DNA from: Adiantum capillus-veneris
Taxonomy: Eukaryota > Streptophyta > Polypodiopsida > Polypodiales > Pteridaceae
Assembly (NCBI GenBank): GCA_014529385.2
Contig: CM043942.1
Span: 50,044,274 to 50,108,273 of the forward strand
Direction of reading: 5' to 3'
DNA length: 64,000 nt
In this document: positions 44,836 to 55,904 of the stretch, piece by piece
Layout of the letters: each line of letters opens with the position of its first letter
How positions within the stretch are numbered: position 1 is the first letter of the stretch
Translations under genes and position numbers: made by a program
The notes under the pieces: model-generated
Told to the model about the DNA's origin: nothing
What the model saw: the letters and a program-made list of their open reading frames with translations, nothing else
The model's database searches: none

Positions 44836-45330
44836 TCGAAAAGGAAGTTATGAAATGTATATGCCAATCGCAACCCCTTGACATCTCCTCTTCCTCTTCA
44901 GTAATCAACACTCCACTCCTCTTTGCCTCTAAGAGTGTCGCATCTAACCACCGCCCAGTTGGAAAGTCATGCAATTTCTAAAGATGGTATGGAAAATGAA
45001 GGTGTCTAGTTGCATGGTTGTGCTTGAATTGAAGGCGATCTGTCAAATGTTGTTGCTTTTCCCCTTCGTACCTCTCTAGCCACTTTTGCATGGTGTCTGA
45101 GTTGAGAAGGCAAAATCTCATAACCTTTTCTCGCATTGTGATGTCCAAATTCCTAATGATTCCTTGTCCTTGCGGCTCGTCCCCTGTCACCTTGACATTG
45201 ACCTCAGTAGTCCACATTCGGAGCATATTTGGATCAATTGAGAAGCATTGTGGACTTTTTTGGAATCTGGAGAGCTTGGAGCTTCTGAGAGTTTGGCAGA
45301 TAGCGACATCGTCTTCGGTTTACAGCGATT
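44836..45330 (-). pseudogene. CACTA2 tnp2 middle exon (C-terminal part of the DUF4218 region)
   Basis: Resumes the transposase on the far side of element C. It reads SIDPNMLRMWTTEVNV, NLDITMREKVMRFCLLNSDT and QKWLERYEGEKQQH, then RLQFKHNHATRHLHFPYHL and LHDFPTGRWLDATL. This fits the stretch before DUF4216 in En/Spm transposases (YVL-N-EE, then a His-rich F-W region). A GT donor is not clear at its left. Confidence 0.65.
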
Positions 45331-45877
45331 TTCAGGTATATTTTTTAAATTTTCAGTAAATACTAACTTTCTTTTGTGTTGTGCCAGACTTGTGTGGTGC
45401 AGTAGTTTCGGCTCTCACCACAAAGTTGGCTTGCAGGTCATAGTCCACTTCATGGTGTGTAGCCATATGGCTCACTCCAGAGGTGTGTAGAATATAGTTT
45501 CCCTTCCCGTGGTGTGTAGTTAAATGACTCACTCCAAGGAAGGCTTAAGGTAAATTTAGATTCTCACTCGTATGGTGTAGTAGTATATCTCTCACCATAG
45601 AGATGAGTTACGATTAGAGGTCGACTCGTGGAGTGTAGTAGGCATGATGCTACACCTCTCACTTCAGAGTGGCCTATAAAATTTACAATCCTAAAGTAAA
45701 TCATTATTCATTATTCTACATAGAAGCACAAAGATTAACGTTCGTCATTTTAAGAGTGTAGAGATGCATACTTTATGCCCTCTTCATCTTAATGCGACTT
45801 TCGTTATTTTTGTGCTTCTATTTCTATAGTAACATCATTGTTCATGAGCAGATGACTTGGTGTTACTCTGAACGTAG
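45331..45877. repeat. Left subterminal region of the hAT-like block
   Basis: Repeated phrases GGTGTGTAG, CTCACTCCA and CTCTCACCA, with ACATAGAAGCACAAAG..AGAGATGCATACT..GCCCTCTTCAT. The last phrases recur at 53745-53900 on the far side of element E as a diverged direct copy. No gene. Confidence 0.5.
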
Positions 45878-48479
45878 TGATAGCCATTTTTTGGCTTTCC
45901 ATAATTGCCATAGTAAGCTACCTCACCCTATCAAATCACTCAAACATTTTGGTTATCCCTACCATTTCACTATACATAGGCGTGTGTGAGTTAGGGGACT
46001 TTCTCTATATTTTCTTAAAAACCCTTAATTAGCTAGTCACTCGGCTAGTTGAGCCAAAAAAATAATAAAAATAAAAAATATAAGTATATTATGGCCCATT
46101 TGTGTGTAAATATTTTATTGTATATAATGCCTAAATATAAGAAATTTTCATAATTATTTTGGTATTTATTTAAATATTTATACTTAGGTGTGTGTTATTT
46201 ATGCTATGTACATTGACTCACCATTACCATATTTTTTCTTACCATTTTGCATACTCTTTATTTCATATAAAAATAATTTCATGCAAGCTTCTCTTATTTT
46301 TGGTGTAACTCTATCCCAAAAAAAATCCAAAAAAACTAGTTCTATTTATGTGTATATTTTTTCACTATTGTGATTTTTTCCTTCCTACATCTATTCTCTA
46401 TTACTCTCATAAATTAGACCACAAAAAATATACATCTTTTTATGGTAGACTTATAATGAGAGAGATTTATTTTGACCCCTTTATGTTTTTCCCACCTATA
46501 TTATTTATATTTGACATGTACATATTTTTTTTAGACCACTCAATATTTGATTTTCTTAGTTGTACTATTCACTTATATCATGATCTCAACAATATCTTCA
46601 ATTATAGACCTACCAAATAAGGTCAAGGATATGTGGCACGCATGCATACACCATGGGGAGCTCACTCTTGGAGGTATTCAAAAGAATCATCCAAAGAAGA
46701 ACCTCACAAGGACCTTGTGCAGTGGCAAAAATAGTCGGTTTTGCTGAATTTTTGAAGATCACATGCTCCCTGAATTTGGAAAGGTGATGCAAACAAAAGT
46801 TGTAGCTCGTGAGCTGAACTTTCACCTCAAGTTTTTTCATATTTTTTTGAGCTACGAGCTGTGAGCTATGATTTTATTGGTGGACCTCAGTTTGCCCATG
46901 CTATGCAGCCACACTCCCTCTTCCACTTTATCATTTTCCTCTTTCACACACACTCCTCCCTCTCCTTCCCACTCCCAAACCTGCAACTCCCATGTTCTAA
47001 TTCACCCTCTTCACCATTTCCACATCTCTCACACCTCCATAGACTTCATCCTCCATTTCTACACCCTATGTGGCCCCCTTTCCCTTTACATATATGTCCA
47101 TATTACCATACTCTCTTCATCTTTGTAAAAAACTTCAAAAAATAAAACTAAAATCCAAGGTTAACCTCTGCAAATGAAGGCTTTTATCATGAATTTTCCA
47201 AGGTTTGAAATAACATAGGTTCATCGACACGCGCTACTTCTCCATGCTGACTGCTTCTTCTTCCGGTGCTGTAAAGAGGTGAATGTCAACTTCTCCAAAG
47301 CTTCAATCTCTCTTTACAAGCTCATCCCTTCTCTAACTTTCTCATCATATATCTCACCATTTGGTGAATGATTTTGTAAATATTTTTTAGTGATAATTGC
47401 TAACTACTAACCACTAACCTTATTGTCAAATGCACCCTCTAGTAGAGTAGGCACTCCCAAATTATTCACTCAATCCTCTCTCCTTTCATCCTCAATAATT
47501 CTCTTTCCTTGAGCCCACATCCATGTGACTCAAAGGACAAGAGAGACCCACCCTCATTAAAAAAAACTAAAATATGCATAATCTTTTATTCCTTCAAATA
47601 AACTTGATTAGGCCTAATCCTAATCGGGGCTTCTAAAACCTATAAATAGAGCCCTTCTCTCCCTTGTAAATTATCACATGATCACACTACACCACACCAT
47701 TCTCAACACATAACACACCACTCTTCAATCCTAGTTGTGTAGAGTGTGTGCATTGTGAGTGCTCTATTCCATCACTACACATAGGTGCATGGAGAAGCTT
47801 GAAGTTAGTTATGCCACCTAGAGGAGTGGAGTGATACTATACTTTGCAATCACACTTGTAGCCTACTCTTGTCCATAAATAAGATTCATAGTTTTGAGTG
47901 CAATTGTATGCTGCAACTACGACTCTTCTCTCCAAATTGACTTGATAAGTTGGCTCATCATGTGGTTGAAGGTATATTGTCCTTGAAGTTTGTTGTGCCA
48001 TTTCATGCTTGGTGGTTGTAGGGCTTGTTGAATTGTTTGCCAAAACTTTCAATTGTAAGAGGGTGCTCGGTGAGAGGGCTCCCGTGACCCTAATACAATT
48101 TGTGTATTGGCAACAAGGTCAAGTTTTGTGTTGTCTCTCTATTTCTCATCAAGCTTTGTGTGCATCTAGTTTTTAAGGCTAAGAATGAGTTGCTCAAGTT
48201 AATTTGTGCGCTTTATCTCTCTCTGGCGTGGTGAATGTTTGTGTTTGGTGTGTGTGGCTATCTTGCATTCCCCTCTCTTTGTGCGTTTGAGTATAAGGAG
48301 ATATCACGTGAGTCCTAGTTCGCATCTACAACTAGGTGGTGCCCCTTTTCTTGTTTGGTTTTGGGCTGTGGGTTGTTGTTGTCTGTGATTGTGCTTGCCC
48401 CAACCCCAATTGAGCAGCACGGGAGCTTCGAAGGGTGTTTAGAGGCCACTCTTCTTGTTGCCCGCCCCGGACCGCCTCA
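45878..48479 (+). repeat. Element E 5' LTR
   Basis: 2602 bp. A TATAAATAGAGCCC promoter box lies at 47641-47654. Downstream is a pyrimidine-rich stretch and an open region without recognisable coding. The 3' end CCGCCCCGGACCGCCTCA is GC-rich. Confidence 0.93.
47641..47648 (+). promoter_or_regulatory. TATA box of element E
   Basis: TATAAATA in the context CCTATAAATAGAGCCC, about 830 bp from the LTR end. The same box is at 52767-52774 in the 3' LTR. Confidence 0.7.
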
Positions 48480-48786
48480 AATTGGTGCCCCCACTAAGGA
48501 CTGACTTTGTGCTTATTGTTGTTGTATTGCATGAATGCTTGAATTTTAGCATAATCAAGAAGATTATATGAATCATGAAAACTTGTACGACTGAGTTTAA
48601 TTTCAATGGAACAAAAATTGATCTAGAATATGGTTTGGATTAGCATAACATAAGAAAGGAAAAAACATTTTCACATAAGAAACTACAATTCATGAGACCT
48701 TTCAAAACTTTGTGTAGTTAGTTGATGTCATGAGAGAAAATGATTGTTTGAAACTAATCTTTGTGTGGTTCTAGCATTGAGAGACT
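48480..48786. promoter_or_regulatory. Element E primer-binding site and short leader
   Basis: AATTGGTGCCCCCACTAAGG follows the LTR at the primer-site position (TGGTGCCCCCA core; the tRNA is not identified). The remaining leader of about 280 bp is AT-rich with no gene. Confidence 0.6.
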
Positions 48787-50817
48787 ATGACACGCTATAC
48801 CTTTGATGATATCTCAATCTTTTTTGGAAATCTAGAAGAAGATGTTGATGATTTTCTTGCTGATTTTAGAATGGTTTGTCGTATCCTTGGTAAAAGGGAT
48901 GACATTGAAAAAGGGGATTTTCTATTGCTACACCTTAGAGGCAACGCTGAGCAATGGTTTTGGAGTCTGTCTTCTCGAATTGAAGATGGGTATACCCAAA
49001 TTTCCAAAGCTTTGAAGACCAGATTCTCTAAATTTCCAACAACGGAGAAAGCACGGGCTTCATTAGGGAGACTTCAACAACATGGTGAAGACTACTATGC
49101 TCATGAGGATATATTTTCTCATCAATGGGGAGGATATGGGTTTAGTTCTACATTTCCAGATTATGTAAAAATGGAGCAATTTATTTCGGGTTTGTCTCCT
49201 TTCCTAAAGACTAAGGTTACTTGTAGTGGACCCTCTACCTTTGAAGAAGCGGTCACTATTGCCCGAAGGAAGTTTCACAAGTACTTCTACATCAAAAATG
49301 GTTTCCATCATGCTGGAAGAACCAACCATCATGAAAGTGTTTCTATTAAGGAGTCATCTCCTTTGCCATACTTGTCTCCTTCTACTCCGAAAAATGTTGA
49401 AGAAGTTACTTACATGCCAACTGATTATTCAAGTGCTAAAGTGTGTGGCCAAGATTCAAATGTGGAATCTCTTTCTTCTACCTTTATCACAAGAATGCAA
49501 AAATCGACACAAGATATCTCAAATGGCATTGATGATTCAACAATGGATACATCCAACCTTTTGGCGGAGGATCACTTTCTAGTCCGAGCAGACGAAGCTT
49601 TTGTGCAACATGACTCTATGGAGAATGAAGACCTTGAAGGTAACCTTGATCTTATGGAATGTTCTGAGAGTGTATCTTGTCTAAAAGAAGAGAGTGAAGA
49701 AGAAGATGAAATCATAGGTGGGGAAATCATGGACCACATTGATCATAAAGAGATGATTGTGTACATGGAATGCCAACTCCAAAACAAAGCAGAAGAGTGT
49801 GAGTTGAATCCATGTGAGGATAATCTTCAAGAAGTGTTTGAGGATGTTGAAAAGCATCGGTATGACCCATGTATATTAAGCATGGAGGAACCTATCATGC
49901 AAGAAGCCAAAGTTTTCACAAAATCAAACAGTAATCCATCAACCTTTGATGTGGTACAATGTGAGGAGTTACAACCTTGCCAAAGGGGGGGCTTAGAAGG
50001 GGATCAAGAACATGGGAGAGTAGTAAAAAATAAAATCATAAAAGGAAACTGTCAGAAGGGTATCATTCTCTCCAATGGTGTTTTAGTGGGTGGCTCTTCA
50101 TTCATGGGACAATCTCTTAGCAAGAAAATACAAACTTTGGAAGCCCCAATCATCTTCACATTGGGTTTCACCTCTTCAAAGTCAACTTCTCCTCTCTTCA
50201 CATATACCTTTCATCGGGGACACCATACCTTCTTAAGTGGAAGAGGACATGAATACTTGGTGATGAAGAGATGTTTCCAAACCTTCTACATTTGGTTCTT
50301 TGGTGTATGGAGGTCGCACATTGTGATGCTTTTGGTCTTCATCATAGATGAAAAACTTGTTGATTGCTACATGTGGATATTTCATCAATCAGTTCTCTTC
50401 CAATGTGTTGGAAGCAATAGAAACCTTCATCTATTATCTACTTATGTGGTAAACTATTTGCAATATTTTCCAATAGGAGTTGGAAGCATGGATCAAGATT
50501 TCCTAAATCATGAAGGTCATAGAATTTTTGACTTGATGAGCCTACCCAAGTTGAATGAATTTTATGAGCTACAGTTTAGGAATTTGCTCATACAAGCTCT
50601 TGAAGATCGTAGCATATACATCAACTTTACACAGGAGGAAGAGCAACCAATCTTTTATATCACATTCATAGTGATAGATGCAATGATGGATAACAATAAA
50701 ATCTACAAGTTTCTTCAACCAAAATCAGTAAGTGATTCCATACCATACATCTCTCTTTGGGAAAGATATTTCAAGGTCTTTGATCCTGGGGGGTGCTTAT
50801 GGAAACTTTCTCAATGA
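48787..50817 (+). CDS. Element E Gag-like protein (676 codons)
   Basis: The start MTRYTFDDISIFFGNLEED leads into a Gag core: LADFRMVCRILGKRDD, LRGNAEQWFWSLSSRIEDG, LKTRFSKFPTTEKARASLGR, QWGGYGFSST and ISGLSPFLKTKV. The plan is that of a retrotransposon capsid (W-rich turn, then a helix-rich repeat). No CCHC knuckle follows. The central third is acidic (EEESEEEDEIIGG-like) and the C-terminal third is hydrophobic and unrecognised (HIVMLLVFIIDEKLVDCYMW). A second frame (50732-51160) overlaps the end, so a frameshift may have shortened it. Confidence 0.7.
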   Translation: MTRYTFDDISIFFGNLEEDVDDFLADFRMVCRILGKRDDIEKGDFLLLHLRGNAEQWFWSLSSRIEDGYTQISKALKTRFSKFPTTEKARASLGRLQQHGEDYYAHEDIFSHQWGGYGFSSTFPDYVKMEQFISGLSPFLKTKVTCSGPSTFEEAVTIARRKFHKYFYIKNGFHHAGRTNHHESVSIKESSPLPYLSPSTPKNVEEVTYMPTDYSSAKVCGQDSNVESLSSTFITRMQKSTQDISNGIDDSTMDTSNLLAEDHFLVRADEAFVQHDSMENEDLEGNLDLMECSESVSCLKEESEEEDEIIGGEIMDHIDHKEMIVYMECQLQNKAEECELNPCEDNLQEVFEDVEKHRYDPCILSMEEPIMQEAKVFTKSNSNPSTFDVVQCEELQPCQRGGLEGDQEHGRVVKNKIIKGNCQKGIILSNGVLVGGSSFMGQSLSKKIQTLEAPIIFTLGFTSSKSTSPLFTYTFHRGHHTFLSGRGHEYLVMKRCFQTFYIWFFGVWRSHIVMLLVFIIDEKLVDCYMWIFHQSVLFQCVGSNRNLHLLSTYVVNYLQYFPIGVGSMDQDFLNHEGHRIFDLMSLPKLNEFYELQFRNLLIQALEDRSIYINFTQEEEQPIFYITFIVIDAMMDNNKIYKFLQPKSVSDSIPYISLWERYFKVFDPGGCLWKLSQ

Positions 50818-50986
50818 AGGAGGTTTCCTCAGTCACTTCATCCTGCTATTGGCTCTGAGAACCTTTCATATCACACAAGGTTTTTTAATCATACAACAAA
50901 GGTTCTTCAAAGATGAGAGCAGACAAAGACAGACGTTACACAATCTACATGCTGTATGGTCGGATAAATGGTACATGAATGTACCA

Positions 50987-51005
50987 TTATCTAAGGGGGG
51001 ACTAA
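50987..51005 (+). promoter_or_regulatory. Element E polypurine tract
   Basis: CTAAGGGGGGACTAA directly before the 3' LTR, the expected site for plus-strand priming. Confidence 0.75.
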
Positions 51006-53605
51006 TGATAGCCGTTTTTTTGCTTTCCATAATTGCCATAGTAAGCTACCTCACCCTATCAAATCACTCAAACATTTTGGTTATCCCTACCATTTCACTA
51101 TACATAGGCGTGTGTGAGTTAGGGGACTTTCCCTATATTTTCTTAAAAACCCTTAATTAGCTAGTCACTGGGCTAGTTGAGCCAAAAAAATAATAAAAAT
51201 AATAAATATAAGTATATTATGGCCCATTTGTGTGTAAATATTTCATTGTATATAGGGCCTAAATATAAGGATTTTTCATAATTATTTTGGTATTTATTTA
51301 AATATTTATACTTAGGTGTGTGTTATTTATGCTATGTACATTGACTCACCATTACCATATTTTTTCTTACCATTTTGCATACTCTTTATTTTATATAAAA
51401 ATAATTTCATGCAAGCTTCTCTTATTTTTGGTGTAACTCTATCCCAACAAAAATCCAAAAAAACTAGTTCTATTTATGTGTATATTTTTTCACTATAGTG
51501 ATTTTTTCCTTTCTACATCTATTCTCTATTACTCTCATAAATTAGACCACAAAAAATATTCATCTTTTTATGGTAGACTTATAATGAGAGAGATTTATTT
51601 TGACCCCTTTATATTTTTTCCACCTATATTATTTATATTTGACATGTACATATTTTTTTAGACCCCTCAATATTTGATTTTCTTAGTTGTACTATTCATT
51701 TATATCATGATCTCAACAATATATTCAATTATAGACCTACCAAATAAGGTCAAGGATATGTGGCATGCATGCATGCACCATGGGGAGCTCACTCTTGGAG
51801 GTATTCAAAAGAATCATCCAAAGAAGAACCTCACAAGGACCTTGTGCAGTGGAAAAAACAGTCGGTTTTGCTGAATTTTTGAAGATCACATGCTCCCCGA
51901 ATTTGGAAAGGTGATACAAACAAAAGTTGTAGCTCGTGAGATGAATTTTCACCTCAAATGTTTTCATACTTTTTTGAGCTATGAGCTGTGAGCTATGATT
52001 TTATTGGTGGACCCCAGTTTGCCCATGCTATGTAGCCACACTCCCTCTTCCACTTTATCATTTTCCTCTTTCACACACACTCCTCCCTCTCCTTCCCACT
52101 CCCAAACCTGCAACTCCCATGTCCTAATTCACCCTCTTCACCATTGCCACATCTCTCACACCTCCATAGCCTTCATCCTCCATTTCTACACCCTATGTGT
52201 CCCCCTTTCTCTTTACATATATGTCCATATTACCATACTCTCTTCAGCTTTCTAAAGAACTTAAAAAAATCAGCAAAAATCCAAGGTTAACCTCTGCAAA
52301 TGAAGGCTTTTATCATGAATTTTCCAAGGTTTGAAATAACATAGGTTCATCGACACGCGCTACTTCTCCATGCTGACTGCTTCTTCTTCCGGTGCTGTAA
52401 AGAGGTGAATGTCAACTTCTCCAAAGCTTCAATCTCTCTTTACAAGCTCATCCCTTCTCTAACTTTCTCATCATATATCTCACCATTTTGTGAATGATTT
52501 TGTAAATATTTTTTAGTGATAATTGCTAACTACTAATCACTAACCTTATTGTCAAATGCACCCTCTACTAGAGTAGGCACTCCCAAATTATTCACTCAAT
52601 CCTCTCTCCTTTCATCCTCAATAATTCTCTTTCCTTGAGCCCACATCCATGTGACTCAAAGGACAAGAGAGACCCACTTTCATTAAAAAAAACTAAAATA
52701 TGCATAATCTTTTATTCCTTCAAATAAACTTGATTAGGCCTAATCCTAATCGGGGCTTCTAAAACCTATAAATAGAGCCCTTCTCTCCCTTGTAAATTAT
52801 CACATGATCACACTACACCACACCATTCTCAACACATAACACACCACTCTTCAATCCTAGTTGTGTAGAGTGTGTGCATTGTGAGTGCTCTATTCCATCA
52901 CTACACATAGGTGCATGGAGAAGCTTGAAGTTAGTTATGCCATCTAGAGGAGTGGAGTGATACTATACTCTGCAATCACACTTGTAGCCTACTCTTGTCC
53001 ATAAATAAGATTCATAGTTTTGGGTGCAATTGTATGCTGCAACTATGACTCTTCTCTCCAAATTGACTTGATAAGTTGGCTCATCATGTGGTTGAAGGTA
53101 TATTGTCCTTGAAGTTTGTTGTGCCATTTCATGCTTGGTGGTTTGAGGGCTTGTTGAATTGTTTGCCAAAACTTTCAATTGTAAGAGGGTGCTCGGTGAG
53201 AGGGCTCCCGTGACCCTAAGACAATTTGTGTATTGGCAACAAGGTCAAGTTTTGTGTTGTCTCTCTATTTCTCATCAAGCTTTGTGTGCATCTAGTCTTT
53301 AAGGCTAAGAATGAGTTGCTCAAGTTGATTTGTGCGCTTTATCTCTCTCTGGCATGGTGAATGTTTGTGTTTGGTGTGTGTGGCTATCTTGCATTCCCCT
53401 CTCTTTGTGCGTTTGAGTACAAGGAGATATCACGTGCGTCCTAGTTCGCATCTACAACTAGGTGGTGCCCCTTTTCTTGTTTGGTTTCGTGCTGTGGGTT
53501 GTTGTTGTCTTTGATTGTGCTTGCCCTAGCCCCAATTGAGCAGCATGGGAGCCTCGAAGGGTGTCTAGAGTCCACTCTTCTTGTTGCCCGCCCCGGACCG
53601 CCTCA
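51006..53605 (+). repeat. Element E 3' LTR
   Basis: 2600 bp, the same landmarks as 45878-48479 at an offset of 5126-5128, with only scattered differences. Confidence 0.93.
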
Positions 53606-53609
53606 GTAG

Positions 53610-54458
53610 ATATATACAAAAATTGATTTACATTTGAGATTGTTGAGCTGTTTGCTGATGGTTGTGTTGTGCGTTCCACACACTCCATTAGAAATAGCTT
53701 ATAAAATTTACAATTTTAGATTAAGTTTTTCTGTCATATGTGTTACATAGAAACACAAGCGTTACCACTCGTTATATTAAAAGTGAAGAGATGCATATTT
53801 TCATGCCCTCTTCATTTTAATGTGACACACTGGTTACTCGTGTGTTTCATATTCTAAAAGAGCATCATTTTTCATCATTAAATGACTTGGTGTTGTTTTG
53901 GACGTAAACACATACGATAGGTAACTTACATCTGCAATTGTTAATTTATTCGGCTGATAGTTGTGTTGTGAGTTCCACACACTTTATCAGGGATTAGATT
54001 GATAAAAACTATCAATCTATTTTACAACAGTATCCAACACTTGTGCTGAGAATATCTCACACTAGTTGAGTTGTTCACATGTACGATTTTCCAACCCGTT
54101 AGATGTAATTTCTTTCATCATCTCACACTTCTGCACATAGCAGGGTCCAGTTCTTGTGCTGAGAGCATCTCACACTCCTGGCTTGTTTCTCTCTCTCTCT
54201 CTCTCTCTCTCTACTTTAATTTTCATGGTCGATTCTCACAATGTTTTTTGTAATTATAAGATTTTCTTTTTAATTTACAATAATTTAATATTGTTTAATA
54301 TTAAATATAGGGTTAACACTCATTATATAATAACTATGTTACTATGGTGTACAATCTTTTAATATATATAGGGTTAACACTCATTATATAATAACTATGT
54401 TACTATGGTGTACAATCTTTTCGTAAGATTCTTAATTTATAATTTTGTCATACAGATA
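53610..54458. repeat. Subterminal region of the hAT-like block, with local tandem repeats
   Basis: Phrases GTTGTGTTGTG.GTTCCACACACT (twice, near 53664 and 53965) and TTGTGCTGAGA.ATCTCACACT (near 54040 and 54155). A (CT)n run is at 54185-54212. A unit of 61 bp (AGGGTTAACACTCATTATA and on) is exactly repeated at about 54309-54430. No gene. The first exon of the next gene begins after CATACAG near 54456. Confidence 0.6.
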
Positions 54459-55576
54459 TGGCAGATACGAAGCTAGCGAAACATCAACGAAATTTGGTCC
54501 CTGAAGTGATTATGAGACACTTCCATTACACGTCAGAGACAGAGATTAGGCGTTGTTTAAACCTTGTCGCTCTGGAGCATTTTATCAGCTTACAGAGACT
54601 CTAACCAAGTCTGTGTTTGAGCAGCTCCAGGCAGAGTTTGCACCAGCTATTTTTGACATAGCCCTCCTGACATCAGGTGCTTTAGTAAACATGGTCAAAC
54701 AAACCATTGGACAGATCATGAAAAACTTTCAAGAACTAAAAAATCTTGCAATTACTTCCTTGCCAAACATAGCTGAGCGCATACATCTTGTGCAACAGCT
54801 GTACACGGAGTTCAAGAGCAAGGAAAAGTTAGAAAGAGCAGCAAAGCGTGCAAGAGTGGAAGCCAGCTCTTCTGAAGCTGCTGTTGAACCAGAAATCATT
54901 CTTAGAACAAAGCCTACAATGTCATCCGTTGCTACATTAGACCTCTCTCAGCTACCACCTATTTTACACCTTTTACTCGACACAGCCGTCTTCAATATCC
55001 AAGCAAATAAGTGGCAATGCAAAAGATACAGCTCCGTTAAAGCTCTCTGATTTGAAACATAAAGGACTGGCACGTGTATTGCTGCAAAGGTTTATACGAC
55101 AAGAGAGATGCCTACCAAACAACAACCAAGTAGCAATTTACTTTATCCAGCAATGCTATGTTCGATATGTTTTGCTGAAGAGAGTGGATTGGTCAGATTG
55201 TCCAGGCACCGCTGGCGTTGGACGTGGACGCATTGCAGAAAAGGTGGCAGCAGGCAGTGCAAATAATCCAATGCCTCCTCGCAAGCGTCCTATTGTTTTA
55301 CTTCCTGAAGAGACAGAAACACTGACTGAATTAGCCAGCCAAGGACAAGACCTTGCCAGCCAAGGAGAAACATCGGACATGCTTCGTGGTCATATTCTTG
55401 AGCTTGAAATAGAGTTAAGTGATGCACAAGCAAAGCTTCAACGATATGAATCATTGTATGGACCTTTGCCAGATGATACTACCACTTCGCATAAAGATGT
55501 TGCTCAACCATCCCCTGAGCTAGGGATTATAGATTTTACCATAGACGAACTTATAGCAAATCTATCAAACTCATAA
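54459..55576 (+). pseudogene. Accessory gene in the hAT-like block, unrecognised
   Basis: The start is after an AG acceptor (MADTKLAKHQRNLVPEVIMR). Frame breaks near 54550 and 55015 divide it into three pieces that read well once joined. The middle has SVFEQLQAEFAPAIFDIALL, then a basic, nuclear-type stretch (KLERAAKRARVEASSS). The last piece has LARVLLQRFIRQERCLP, then a coiled-coil-like segment (ILELEIELSDAQAKLQRYES) and an acidic end. No enzyme motif is visible. It converges with the transposase on a GA tract, suggesting a second element-encoded protein. A captured host gene is the alternative. Confidence 0.45.
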
Positions 55577-55741
55577 GTCACTCAGAAGCTTTTTGTAATC
55601 TCAAAATTATATCAAACTCTTTTCGATTGAGTAATTTCCCAGAACCTTGTTGTGATTTCAAACCTACATCGACTTTATGTAATTTTTATTTGACAAGATA
55701 TTATTGGCAGTTTATATTTGAGTGTGAGTGAATATGTGCGT

Positions 55742-55743
<2 letters not shown>

Positions 55744-55812
<69 letters not shown>
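55744..55812. repeat. (GA)n microsatellite between convergent genes
   Basis: 69 nt of pure GA, 168 bp downstream of the accessory gene stop and downstream of the transposase on the other strand. Confidence 0.95.
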
Positions 55813-55814
<2 letters not shown>

Positions 55815-55904
55815 TTTGATGTGAACGACAACGAGATAACACTTTCTTTCATCATATACAAAAACTTGTTGAGTAAGTATTAAAATGGTACTCTCACAAA
55901 TCAT

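Larger units (their letters stand above)
45878..53605 (+). mobile_element. Element E: non-autonomous LTR retrotransposon with 2.6-kb LTRs
   Basis: LTRs at 45878-48479 (2602 bp) and 51006-53605 (2600 bp), nearly identical by eye and both TGATAGCC..CCGCCTCA. GTAG flanks both sides (45874-45877 and 53606-53609), a 4-bp target duplication. The interior of 2.5 kb has one Gag-like frame only. LTR material is two thirds of the element. No pol is present, so mobilisation must have been in trans. Confidence 0.93.

Noticed and set aside
44978-45226. Isolated small minus-strand gene right of element C
   Set aside because: It reads as part of the CACTA2 transposase (MREKVMRFCLLNS) resuming after the insertion, not as a separate gene.
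46188-46373. Hydrophobic 60-residue frames in both LTRs of element E (also 51316-51498)
   Set aside because: AT-rich non-coding sequence; no start context or domain, and the frame is shared only because the LTRs are duplicates.
47837-48052. 71-codon minus-strand frame present in both LTRs of element E (also 52963-53178)
   Set aside because: The LTRs are recent copies of each other, so conservation proves nothing; no domain is visible.
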